Under the pieces are notes generated by a model. That model made no database searches. It was not told the DNA's origin and saw only the letters and a list, made by a program, of their open reading frames with translations. Below, piece by piece: positions 38,651 through 50,400 of a stretch of 60,000 nt of DNA (its first letter is position 1; each line of letters starts with the position of its first letter). Position numbers and translations under genes: made by a program. The DNA is from Owenia fusiformis (lineage: Eukaryota > Annelida > Polychaeta > Sabellida > Oweniidae): NCBI GenBank assembly GCA_903813345.2, contig CAIIXF020000003.1, positions 19,422,931 to 19,482,930 of the forward strand, in the 5' to 3' direction.

Positions 38651-39037
38651 TCATGTAAGTGCCCAAAATTTTCATGCAAAAATAATAAACCATTCACTAA
38701 AATCATTAGAAGAAGAAAAACAAAGGATGCTACAATTAGAAATTGCAAGGATTTTATGATTAGTAAGAATCAAGATGTAACCGATAATAAGAACAGCATT
38801 TTACATTATTTCATTGTTTGCAACATTTTATTTTATATTTGGAAACGTAAAGGTTTTGGTAAAGAAGATTACAATAGTGTATATGAAATGTACATCGCTA
38901 CAATTGATGTTTTAAACGATACTTTTTCAGAGGGAGAACTATACAAAAAAGAAGACATCAAATGTTTAATCACCCAAATTAAAAAGAACAATCACAAGTT
39001 TCAAACATGCAGACAAATGGCTAACAGAATAAATTGA
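38651..39037 (+). CDS. Possible coding exon inside the giant element (128 codons)
   Basis: An open frame begins right after an acceptor-like CTGACACAG at the end of the left array and runs to TGA. It starts with a Cys-bearing stretch (SCKCPKFSC, Cys spacing C-x-C-x4-C), then a basic run (IIRRRKTKD), then a helical, hydrophobic and Lys-rich part (LHYFIVCNILFYIWKRKG). No family is recognised. It could be the last exon of an element-borne protein, with earlier exons unidentified, or a chance frame in AT-rich DNA. There is no ATG before codon 36. Confidence 0.3.
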   Translation, partial: SCKCPKFSCKNNKPFTKIIRRRKTKDATIRNCKDFMISKNQDVTDNKNSILHYFIVCNILFYIWKRKGFGKEDYNSVYEMYIATIDVLNDTFSEGELYKKEDIKCLITQIKKNNHKFQTCRQMANRIN

Positions 39038-39254
39038 TATGAGTCAATTAAGTGTATATAATTTTAATTTTAGCTGTTTGACACGTGTTAAATGTGTTAA
39101 TTTTCATTTCTTTGTGCAGAGTAAGACTTCAATAAATGTATACAAATAGTAGGTACCAAAAGTGATTAACCAACAGCTGACAGCTCTCTCATATAGTATC
39201 TTTGTTACGTAATACGGTGAGGTAGAATAGGAATTTTATAATAGAAACTTGTAT

Positions 39255-40755
39255 AATAGACTAGAATCATATGATGATAAAAGCCTCTAGAAAGTGAAAG
39301 TACTTATATTTTGACGAGCCGGCAAGAGACCTGTATCAAAATACTCCTTTATATATAACAAAAGATTTGTGAGATTTAACATGGTGAACGAGGTGTCAAA
39401 AGGCACTAATTTGACAATTAATTAAAAGAATATTGCTCATTTCTTAACTAGTTCAACATATACAGTCAGTGTTGATCACCACATAAATAAATGTGGTCAA
39501 CTTGTCAATGTGCCAGGCTGGAGCCCTGCCAACCAATCAGTGTTTTGGATTTTGCACACTGGTTTCATACAGATTGTACTTTATCTGGTTTGATTAACTT
39601 TATTGAACTAGTACCAATAATCACCAAACACAATCATTTTATCAAAACAGATTTGTTAGCCATTTGTTCAGTGAATGGGATCTACCATTTATCTCATCTG
39701 AACCTATCAATATCAGTGTAATATTGGCAATATTAATGCCGATCGTCAGTTTAAGAAAAGCGAGGGACTAAATACGTGAATTGTGTCTTAGTTAACACAA
39801 AGAAGGCATAATTGTTTGAAGCAAGACACATTTTTAATCGCTATTTAGACTATTACTCAAAATAATAAACAAAAGCCTCCGCTAAAAACGTTAAAAATTA
39901 ATAATGGAAAATGACCGTTTTGAGTGGAGGATGTTCACGCCTTTTCATTAACTTCGTATTCAGTCATTAAAGGTTTCTTACGAATGTCTTGCAGAAGTAT
40001 AATTGACAATTGTCACTGCTTGCGCCGGTTCATTTTATCTGAGAATAAGAAGTAGTTTTCGATTAAATAACAAATTGTGCGGAAACATTGAAACTTGTAA
40101 AAATTACCTGCTCCACCTCATTGTACAAAATAGACGATGACAGGCTGTGATGATGATGGTGACAATTATGTTTCCACATTACATTATATGTTTGAATATC
40201 CATTTTATATTAATAGTAAAGCAACCATCCTGTCTGCAAATGTTTTGAAGATATAAAGTATACATTGGTGACATACACCACATTCGAATATTTTACTTCT
40301 ATGATCTTTTGAGTAATATGACATATGAACTGGAATATGACACAATGAAGTACGAAATAAAGTTCAATTGAAATATATTATATATTTCTTGGTGAAGTGC
40401 TAATTCGGGTTCTAAACCTTAATAATATCTCTATTATTAATGCATATAAATAGTACAATTCACTTATGAGCCAACCACAAGCAGATTCCCTAAAAGCTCC
40501 CAGAAATCTCCAAAATCAATCAAATATGGTTTATTTTCACTTTTTATAGTTAATCAGACTGTTTGTACTAAAACCAATTTACAAAAAAAAATCTTTTTAA
40601 TTAAAAAAACACATTTTGACACCTATTTCTTCTTGTTAAATCTCAGTACCAATTTAGGAACCCTTTACCTTTCAATTGGTAAACATGAATTGCCGGCTCG
40701 TCAAAATATAAGATGTCATGATATTTTCAACCCTCTGATTCTAGTCTATAAATAT
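39255..40755. mobile_element. Nested inverted-repeat element in the centre of the giant element
   Basis: TTATATTTTGACGAGCCGGC (about 39306-39325) pairs with TGCCGGCTCGTCAAAATATA (40692-40711). Further out, ATAGACTAGAATCA (about 39257) pairs with TGATTCTAGTCTAT (about 40736). The arms are about 65 bp. The interior of about 1.37 kb holds no recognised gene. Confidence 0.6.
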
Positions 40756-40825
40756 CATGTTCATGGGTACGATTGAGCTATTAGAATTTAGAAATTGTAG
40801 AAAGGACGAAAATTAGCTCAGTAAT

Positions 40826-41125
40826 ATGTATTAGTTGTTTGTATGTCATATTTGGGATTGTTTATACGGAAAACATGCCCGTACATAATGTTTATGTATT
40901 TTTTGGACAATGTATGTACTGATAAATTATAAATGTTTTAATCGACGATAATCATCGATTATATGTTTCGCAGTAGTATGTATTAGTTGATTGTATGTCT
41001 TGCTTGGTATTATATATATGGATAACGTACCCGTACATATCGCTTATGTATTTTTGGTACAATTTATGTAGTGATAAATGATAAAATTTTTAATCGACGA
41101 TAGTTATTGATTATATGTTTCATTT
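40826..41125. repeat. Two-copy tandem repeat, about 147-bp period
   Basis: AGTATGTATTAGTTG, CCCGTACATA and TTTTAATCGACGATA occur in the same order in both halves (starting near 40827 and 40975). The copies have diverged moderately. Confidence 0.7.
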
Positions 41126-41984
41126 GTAAATGTTTACATGACTTCTTACATGTAGAAATATATATCAACATTTTGATATCATATGAAAACTCAAATGTTT
41201 TGTTCAATTAGTGCATAATCAATAAGCGTAATAAACACAATAAACTTTTTTTTAACGTTAAGGTTAACTTTTTTGGGTTATCTAGCACAAAGAATTGCGA
41301 AAAGTAAGAGTTCATATAGGATAAATAAATGAAAATAGTGCTGCCATCTTTTGCTGCATTATAAGCTGATTTTCAATGTGTTGTATATTAAAAATGGATA
41401 ACCTATTAAGTGGCACTCCTATAATAGAAGCTTGAAACTGAAATGACGTTTCTGATACGTCATATACCGATTACCCCTATTGAAGAAAGAAAATATTTTT
41501 ATCATGAGAGAAAAAAGACGAGATGCATCCAATAAAATATTGCAATGATCAAAGCACCCTTTGATCAGTTAATATAAGATATAGATAATTAGTTAAGATT
41601 TTTCATTTTTTCTGTTTACTCTGTACACTTTGCCCAGATGTGGGATACAAGTATAATGAAGCTCATAATAATAATATAAGAAATTGAAAGCGTATCGATT
41701 CATTTTAAGTAAAAAAGATATGTTAAGCATGCAAAATGTTGACGCAAATGCTCAGAATAAGTAAAATGTTAAATACATTTTACCAATAATATCGTGACAT
41801 ATATCGTAAATAGATAGTGTCCTACGGTTTTATGAATTATCATAGGATTGGTTATTCTACTGACATCTATACATGCTGACAAAGTTACAAGCAACATGTA
41901 AAATGAACGAACCAATGTGTTATTAACAATTTCAAATACAATATCACAAAAACATTCATGCTATTTTATTAATGCAGTCATTCA

Positions 41985-42160
41985 TGCCCGTAGCCAGGAC
42001 TTGAAGGGTTGGGGGGCATTTTTGGAAAATTCAAGGGGAAGTTTACTTGAGACAGTTTTTGACCAAAATGGCATAAAGTGATCGGAATGGTGAAAAGTTT
42101 TGAACAGGGGGGGGGGGGAGTGTAACACATAAACCCGCCCCCCCCCCCTCGGCTAATGGA
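41985..42160. mobile_element. GTAGCCAGG-family MITE with long G and C runs
   Basis: It starts GCCCGTAGCCAGGAC and ends in a C run followed by CGGCTAATGG. The body has AATGGTGAAAAGTTTTGA as in the copy at 24360-24540. Twelve or more consecutive G and nine or more C form a strong hairpin. Confidence 0.65.
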
Positions 42161-42469
42161 ATGTTATTATGGATTCTTTAGTGCAATTATGGTTATGACA
42201 TGATAAACTTTAAAAATAAGAAGAAAGTAAAAGATTGCAGTAAAAGTTTCTACACTTCATGCAACGTGTAAGTGTACTTTAGGTGACAATTTGAGCATTT
42301 TTATTATAATATTGCCATGACAAGTAATAACAGGAGGCATAACTTGATAAAAATTAAAGTATGGATTTTGAACGCTTGATCTGATTATCTTTTTTAACTA
42401 TATTCATTAGGCAGTCGATTAAGTCATTCCCAGAAAATCGTCTTTCAATTAAAGAAACTAACAATTTTC

Positions 42470-43100
42470 TTAATAAATGTTCAGTATATTGATAGAAAAA
42501 ATAATTTGTCCCTGGATTAAATTTGTACGCATATAGGACTGGTTGGTAATTTGAGTATTCCAGGGAAATGTAACATCATTTAATAAGTAATTTCGGAGGA
42601 CAAATATGTTGGAGTATGATTTGTGGAACACATATAACTAGTAACCATATAACCATAACCAGGTTGATAACAAACATTTGATCTTTTCAATATACTGTTC
42701 AATATAACGTATATTGATAGAAAAAATCATTTGTCCCTGGATTCAATTTGTAGGCAGATAGGACTGGTTGGTACTTTGAGTATTCCAGCTAAATGTTACA
42801 TCATTTATTACGTAATTTCGGAGGACAAAATATGTTGGAGTACGTGTTGTGGAACACATATGGTGACTTAACCAGGTTGATAACAAAAAATTTGATCGTT
42901 TCAATATACTGTTCAGTATAACGTATATTGATAGAAAAAATCATTTGTCCCTGGATTCAATTTGTTCGCATTTAGGAGTGGTTGGTACTTTGAGTATTCC
43001 AGCGAAATGTAACATCATTTATTACGTAATTTAGGAGGACAAAATATGTTGGAGTACGTGTTGTGGAACATATATGGTGACTTAACCAGGTTGATAACAT
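42470..43100. repeat. Three-copy tandem repeat, period about 210-230 bp
   Basis: The string TATTGATAGAAAAAATCATT plus TGTCCCTGGATT occurs near 42488, 42715 and 42928. Each is followed by GGACTGGTTGGTACTTTGAG-like sequence and AACCAGGTTGATAAC. The array abuts the right minisatellite arm. Confidence 0.85.
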
Positions 43101-43104
43101 TCAT

Positions 43105-45415
43105 ACGCTAGGGTAGGCTCAGGCTAAGAGTATATTACAGTTACACTTAATACACTTACTACGTACACTAGGCTGCTACACTTACTACGTATACTACGCT
43201 ACTACGCTGGGGTAGGGTCAGGCTAGGAGCATACTACACTTACTACACTTACTACGTATACTACGCTACTACGCTGGGGTAGGGTCAGGCTAGGAGCATA
43301 CTACACATACTACACTTACTACGTATACTACGCTACTACGCTGGGGAAGGGTCAGGCTAGGAGCATGCTACACTTACTACACTTACTACGTAAACTACGT
43401 TACTACGCTGGGGTGGGGTCAGGCTAGGAGCACACTACACTTACTACACTTACTACGTAAACTACGTTACTACGCTGGGGTGGGGTCAGGCTAGGAGCAC
43501 ACTACACTTACTACGCATACTACGCTACTACGCTGGGGTAGGGTCAGGCTAGGAGCATACTACACTTACTACACTTACTACGTATACTACGCTACTACGC
43601 TGGGGTAGGGTTAGGCTAGGAGCACGCTACACTTACTACACTTACTACGTATACTACGCTAGTACGCTGGGGAAGGGTCAGGCTAGGAGCATGCTACACT
43701 TACTACACTTACTACGTAAACTACGTTACTACGCTGGGGTGGGGTCAGGCTAGAAGCATACTACACTTACTACACTTACTACGTATACTACGCTACTACG
43801 CTGGGGTGGGGTCAGGCTAGGAGCATACTACGCTTACTACACTTACTACGTATACTACGCTACTACGCTGGGGTAGGGTCAGGCTAGGAGCATGCTACAC
43901 TTACTACACTTACTACGTAAACTACGTTACTACGCTGGGGTGGGGTCAGGCTAGGAGCAGCATACTACACTTACTACGTATACTACGCTACTACGCTGGG
44001 GTAGGGTCAGGCTAGGAGCATACTACACATACTACACTTACTACGTATACTACGCCACTACGCTGGTGTAGGGTCAGGCTAGGAGCATGCTACACTTACT
44101 ACACTTACTACGTATACTACGCTACTACGCTGGGGTGGGGTCAGGCTAGGAGCATACTACACTTACTACACTTACTACGCATACTACGCTACTACGCTGG
44201 GGTAGGGTCAGGCTAGGAGCATACTACACTTACTACGTAAACTACGTTACTACGCTGGGGTGGGGTCAGGCTAGGAGCACACTACACTTACTACACTTAC
44301 TACGCATACTACGCTACTACGCTGTAGTGGGGTCAGGCTAGGAGCATACTACACTTACTACACTTACTACGTATACTACGCTACTACGCTGGGGTGGGGA
44401 CAGGCTAGGAGCACACTACACTTACTACACTTACTACGCATACTACGCTACTACGCTGGGGTGGGGTCAGGCTAGGAGCATACTACACTTACTACACTTA
44501 CTACGTATACTACGCTACTACGCTGGGGTGGGGTCAGGCTAGGAGCATGCTACACTTACTACACTTACTACGCATACTACGCTACTACGCTGGGGTGGGG
44601 TCAGGCTAGGAGCATGCTACACTTACTACACTTACTACGCATACTACGCTACTACGCTGGGGTAGGGTCAGGCTAGGAGCATGCTACACTTACTACACTT
44701 ACTACGTATACTACGCTACTACGCGGAGGTAGGGTCAGGCTAGGAGCATGCTACACTTACTACACTTACTACGTATACTACGCTACTACGCTGGGGTAGG
44801 GTCAGCCTAGGAGCATACTACACTTACTACGTATACTACGCTACTACGCTGGGGTAGGGTCAGGCTAGGAGCATACTACACTTACTACGTATACTACGCT
44901 AATACGCTGGGGTAGGGTCAGGCTAGGAGCATACTACACATACTACACTTACTACGTATACTACGCTACTACGCTGGTGTAGGGTCAGGCTAGGAGCATC
45001 CTACACTTACTACACTTACTACGTATACTACGCTACTACGTTGGGGTAGGGTCAGGCTAGGAGCATGCTACACTTACTACACTTACTACGTAAACTACGT
45101 TACTACGCTAGGGTGGGGTCAGGCTAGGAGCACACTACACTTACTACACTTACTACGCATACTACGCTACTACGCTGGGGTGGGGTCAGGCTAGGAGCAT
45201 ACTACACTTACTACACTTACTACGTATACTACGCTACTACGCTGGGGTAGGGTCAGGCTAGGAGCATACTACACATACTACACTTACTACGTATACTACG
45301 CTACTACGCTGGGGTAGGGTCAGGCTAGGAGCATACTACACTTACTACGCATACTACGTCTACTACGCTGCTACGCTGGGGTGGTCTCAGGCTAGGATAG
45401 CACAGGCTGTGTATA
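43105..45415 (-). repeat. Right minisatellite arm, inverted copy of the left arm, about 36 copies
   Basis: On the + strand it reads CTACACTTACTACGTATACT, ACGCTACTACGCTGGGG and GGTCAGGCTAGGAGC, the inverse complement of the left array. Its variants include GCATACTACGC and TAAACTACGTTAC. Confidence 0.95.
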
Positions 45416-45555
45416 CTACGCTGCTACACATGTTTTTTATATGGTCGTGCAGCACATACATGAGAATTTTCTTATACAGAATTTGGGTGATTAGCGGCCA
45501 TCTTGGACATAATGAGGTCGCATGAGCTTACAAAACGCTCTTACCCATGCCTTGG

Positions 45556-47422
45556 CCAGATCGTTTTGCAGTACGATCTCATATGCTCAAAGAATATTTA
45601 TTGAGCCTGAAATTAAAAAATAAGGCCTTATAAGGCCCAGTAGTGACCAAAAAGGCCCACTTTTGGGGCCTTAAAAGCCTTTTTTGGCCCAACATTTTTT
45701 GGACCCAATTTTTTTTCTGCCCGGCAATAGGAAGGGGGGGGGGGGCAGTGGCCCGGCGCCCCTGGATCCGCCACTGCTACTGGTTCTACTCCAAAAGGAT
45801 CTGGCCGGAATCTATGCCACGATCGCTCAATAATTGATTTGCCGATTCTCCTTCTGCAGTCAGTAACAAATCATGAATGTGTTACCATGATGAGAGCATT
45901 TTTCGAATGTGTTTAGTTGTCACTAAAGTTTGTTATACTTCATGTTTTTAGGAATGATTCAAATTGAATAATTAAAATTTTATGCGTATTATGCGTATAT
46001 GACGCTACGCCATTGGTTCTCTCTCTCTTTCAGTCTCTGAAGTCTCTGTGAAATGTTAGCCGGAACAGGAATCTTATGTATTTCACATGTAAAACCGTGC
46101 TCCTCCACAGCAGACAAAAATTTAACATTATTTTTTATAAATAAATAAAAAGACACAAAAGGCCGCCTAGTTCTAGATCTCATTACCATCAGAGTTATGC
46201 TGAAACCATATGTAAATATTATTTAATTTTACCCCATGGGTATTTTTAGACAAAATTGATCACCCCCATCAATTTCATAAATTTCAATTTGGCATCTGAG
46301 TTAAGTGAAAACATTGCACGGTAAAACCTGACCAAGAGGAAGATCTTTGGGAGGTAGGTTAACATTAAGTCAGTTGGTCTTTGGACTCCAAAAGTTTTCC
46401 TCTAACAGAGGTGTTCCCCTTCTGGAGGTGTTTTTTGCTTCACTAAATCTTTTCGAAATGTTTTCAAAATAAAACAATATTCATGACTTATGTTTAAAAT
46501 ATTCTTGCACCATTCGGCCTTGGTTTTAATAAGAATTGAGATTTTAAATGTGTGACAACAAAAAATTATCAAACAAAAAAATTTTCGAACAAAAGTGCTT
46601 CAAAAACAACTTTTTGAAAAGTTTCACATGATATCACAGATTCAAACTTGATAACATTTCGGTAAGACTACAGCATAAGATAATTTACATTGTAGAAAAT
46701 CTTTTGAAATGTGTAAAAATAATTTATGCACTCATATCTTATATCCTTTGTCGCCCTCATTCAAAGTCTTGAAGTCTTGTGAAACAATACAGGCGTGTGT
46801 GATTTGTTACGCGGAATATGGCATAGGCCTACATTTATGGCCGCGTAACAGATTCATTGAGCCTTTAGAATTTGATCAGAGCAACTTTCTGCAAAATATT
46901 GATTGATTTTAGGCATTATTGTTCATAACTTCTGCGAAAATGTTCTGGCAATGCCAAACTCCGGCTCATGAATTGCATCCATCAGTCTCATTATATAGGG
47001 TAGAGATTTTTGGATTTTATTTTGTGCTACTTCTGGACTTAGACGAATTGTATACTGTGGAATTCAATTGGCCAAAAGTAGCATTTCTACAAAAAATAAA
47101 CAAAGTCTAGCCTATCGATTGATACCTTTTTTTAAAAACTAACCCATATATCAGGAATTAACACATTCCCACCCCGTGATTAAAGACAAAGTCTTGAAAT
47201 CTTTTATTAGTAAATGCAGGTTATAATCAACTCAGTTATTGAATTGTATGTTTAAGTTGTACGTTCGAACTGTTAACATGACCTAAAATAAGAAGTGTAC
47301 AAGAAATCGTTTCTAGATACAGTACAGTTGAGAATTCATTGCATATCATATACATGTAAACAACTAAGTACGCAAAGTCACTTTTAAAACATCTAAATCG
47401 TATTGTGCCTCGGGTAAGGAGT
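45556..47422. other. Intergenic region before the first FMO gene
   Basis: 45600-45790 is a degenerate repeat with AAGGCCTTATAAGGCCC and a G run before GGATCCGCCACTGCTACTGG. A 66-codon minus-strand frame (45989-46189, containing NVKFLSAVEEHGF and NISQRLQRLKERE) looks protein-like but has no identified partner exons. The rest shows nothing. Confidence 0.35.
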
Positions 47423-50400
47423 ATGCATAAGAAGAAGGTTTGTGTAATTGGAGCAGGGGCCTCTGGGTTAGCGGCCGTCAAATGGTGTCTGCAGGAAGGG
47501 TTAGATGTCATATGTTACGACAAACGTCCGTTGATAGGTATGTATCATAGTCATCAAGTTTAGGAGGGTTGGTAGTTCAACAAGTTAAACCTAGTCTGGG
47601 CCTTATTTCTTACCTGACATATCTTGTGGCCCTCCCTTGGTTTAACGTCCGTGACTATTCGACCCTTCATGCAAAAAATTTAATAGTGGCCTATACACGC
47701 GCATTTAATTCCATGCGCGTTTTATTTATAACTGATAGTGAGAATTTCCAACAGATGAAAGCATAGCACGGAAGTTAAACCCAGTCACGGCAACAAGAAC
47801 ATTCAGATTAATAAATGAAAGCCATGGTCTTGTTTTTTATACATTTTATCAAAACATTCTTATCTACATTCTTTTCTAGGTACATTAGTGCACTCGTTGT
47901 GCAAAAGTAAGAGATGTAGACATTGGCGGAAAGGAGTGATTCAAATTTGGAAAATAACGTGACCCTATTGAGGCCGGTTGCAGCAAAATTCCGAAAATGC
48001 ACCCTGAGCTTAAATTGAAACTGAATTTAGGATAGAGAACATATTGCTGCTCACGAGTGACTTTTTGTAAAGCCTAATACTTAAAAACGATGTCTATTTC
48101 TAGGTTATAATTTCCATTTAATGTTCTATACACCTGATGTCTCTTCTCCTTCTGTAACTCACTGAGTATACACCAGCTGTTGACGTCTTTCACGGTAGCG
48201 TAGATATTTTAGATATTCCAAGGTGGTAATGACAAACCTTGGTGAAGTTGGAGCAACTTAAACCTTGTGAATCAAGATGGCCCTCTTTTGCACACTCGAC
48301 TGACTAAGTGATGCCCATTTGGATGCCATATTGAGTTTCCTTATTGCAGTTGTGGTCATTGTTAGTGGGAGTGCTGTTTCATCTCAACTTGAGAAGATTC
48401 TTTTGATGGATCCAAGTATTGGTTAGCTTTGTACATTTATTTACATGAACTTGGAATTTCAGTTCTTGTCAGTTCATATGCACTCCTAAGTCTTTTTCTA
48501 ATTCAGAGTCTTTGATATTGTTATTATTCATTTTATATTTCTTCTTAACATTTTTATTTCCGAAGTGCATCGTTTAGCATTTTGCTGGGTAGAATTTTAG
48601 TTTTTTCTGACTACGCTACCGGGGTATTGATGTCATGCTGAATCTTTTTCTTAGAGCCCTGCCTGTGGGATAAATCTCTGCCTAAAGTATTTCAAAATGC
48701 ATGCTGTCACTGCCGTCGTTGTTGTTTACTCTGTTGAGACTCAGATGGGATGGAAAACGAAGTCTACACTCGTCCTCGGATCGTCGGTTGTTCCATGAAC
48801 GCAAGTTTTAAATTGTTGACCTGGCCAACGTAGCATAATTTACGCGGTGGACAGGAAATTACCAAGTGGGAGGGAGACGACGTTTTGGGGAAAAATCCGA
48901 TCAAATCCTGCGAATCCCTTTTTAATAGGCTTTATGACCATTAAAGAGGACCAAAAACTGAGGCCAATGCTAAACGTGTATCGCCAAGAAATGTTTCGAT
49001 TATTTTCACTCATTTTCCAGAAAAAGTTTTTTCAACTGAAAAATTAAAACACATATTGTATAAATATTACATCGGTTGTGCATCCAATGTAGGTGGATTG
49101 TGGAGTTTAGAAAATGAGGATTCTCGCAATGATTCGAATAATCCAGCTAATATTCAATGTAGACCGTATGCCTCATGCATTACTAATGACAACAAGGAGG
49201 CGCTTTCATATTCAGACTTTAGATTCCCAAAGGTAAGCCTAACCTTTATCTTGTAGGAATACTTTAACTTGTAATGCAATGATTCGATTTATTTTCAATT
49301 CGATTAGTATTTTCTGGATATAATTACTATTAAACACCATGCTCGTAGCCAGGCTTTTGTAACTCAACCCCAGTAAAACTCAACCCCAAATCAATTCAAC
49401 CCCTGTAAAACTCAATCCTTATATATTTTAGCACTGATTTTGTACACCATATGATCTAAAAGTTTGTTGAATAATTTTTTTTATAATTTTGTTTCAATTT
49501 TTGATAACCATATTCTAAAAATACCAACTTGGGCAGGGCGAAGATCTGTCCTGCAAAGTGGAATATGCAAAAGTGCAGAAATGAATGGGGTTGAGTTGAC
49601 TTGAGGTTGAGTTTTACCGGGGTTGAGTCGACTTGGGGTTGAGCGGAGGGTTGAGTTTTACTGGGTTGAGTTGACTTGGGCTTGAGATGACCTGGGATCA
49701 CCGTATTATAGGGAAATCTTGTTCTGAAAACTCAGTTTGATATATCTTTTGTTTAAACTTCGATCTAAATCCAAAGCTAGCGTTTTCACACATGTTCCTG
49801 CAAACAAAATCATCTCTATCAATAACTCAGATGCGAATGACGTAAATCAAGTTCATTTCTACGCGCATCTAGCTTATTGTTGTAGGATGTGTCTATGTAT
49901 ATATCTGCAAAAAGATTGGGCAAATTCTTTGAAGACTATGCTGATACATTCAAGTTGAGACCACATATCAATTTAAATACACAAGTGGTAAACGTGAAGC
50001 GTGAAATTAATGGCTCCGGGTGGGTTGTTACAACTAAGCTAGTTGATACAACAGATAGTGAAGGCGTTGCTGAGACAGTAGATGCTGTTGTTATTTGTAC
50101 TGGCATTCATAATCGTCAATACATCCCGAATGTTAACGGCCTGGGTTCGTTCAAAGGTCGGATCGTTCATTCTGGAGATTACTACAAACCAGAGGCGTTC
50201 AGAGGACAAAATGTGCTCATAGTTGGTGAGTTAACTTTCAAATCAGCCTAGATATGTACTGCTTTTCTCTAATTTGCCTCATTAAATTTAATTGAATAAG
50301 CCTGGTCTCATATTACTGTGCTAGCCGACATTCTTATTCCAGGTGGTAGTAATTCAGCTGCAGAGATAGCTTGTGATATCAGCAAAGAATCCAATCAGGT

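Larger units (their letters stand above)
35470..45545. mobile_element. Giant foldback (FB-like) element, about 10 kb, with minisatellite arms
   Basis: The outer ends are inverted repeats. From GCGTTTTGTAAGCTCATGCG (35475) through GACCTCATTA and ATGGCCGCTAAT, the left end matches the inverse complement of 45420-45539 at roughly 90% over the outer 60 bp, then less closely. The same minisatellite follows on each side in opposite orientation (35590-38645 and 43105-45415), around a 4.4-kb centre. CATGCCTTGG stands on both sides, at 35460-35469 and 45546-45555, a direct repeat of 8-10 bp expected of a target-site duplication. If the GG is counted as element end, the duplication is CATGCCTT and the ends read GGAAGAAGCG and GGTAAGAGCG. 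The architecture parallels Drosophila FB elements, and the duplication size fits Mutator- or hAT-like transposition. The transposase is not identified. Confidence 0.8.

Noticed and set aside
45989-46189. Possible exon (NVKFLSAVEEHGF ... NISQRLQRLKERE)
   Set aside because: Composition is protein-like but I found no matching neighbouring exons or family, so it is not listed as a gene.
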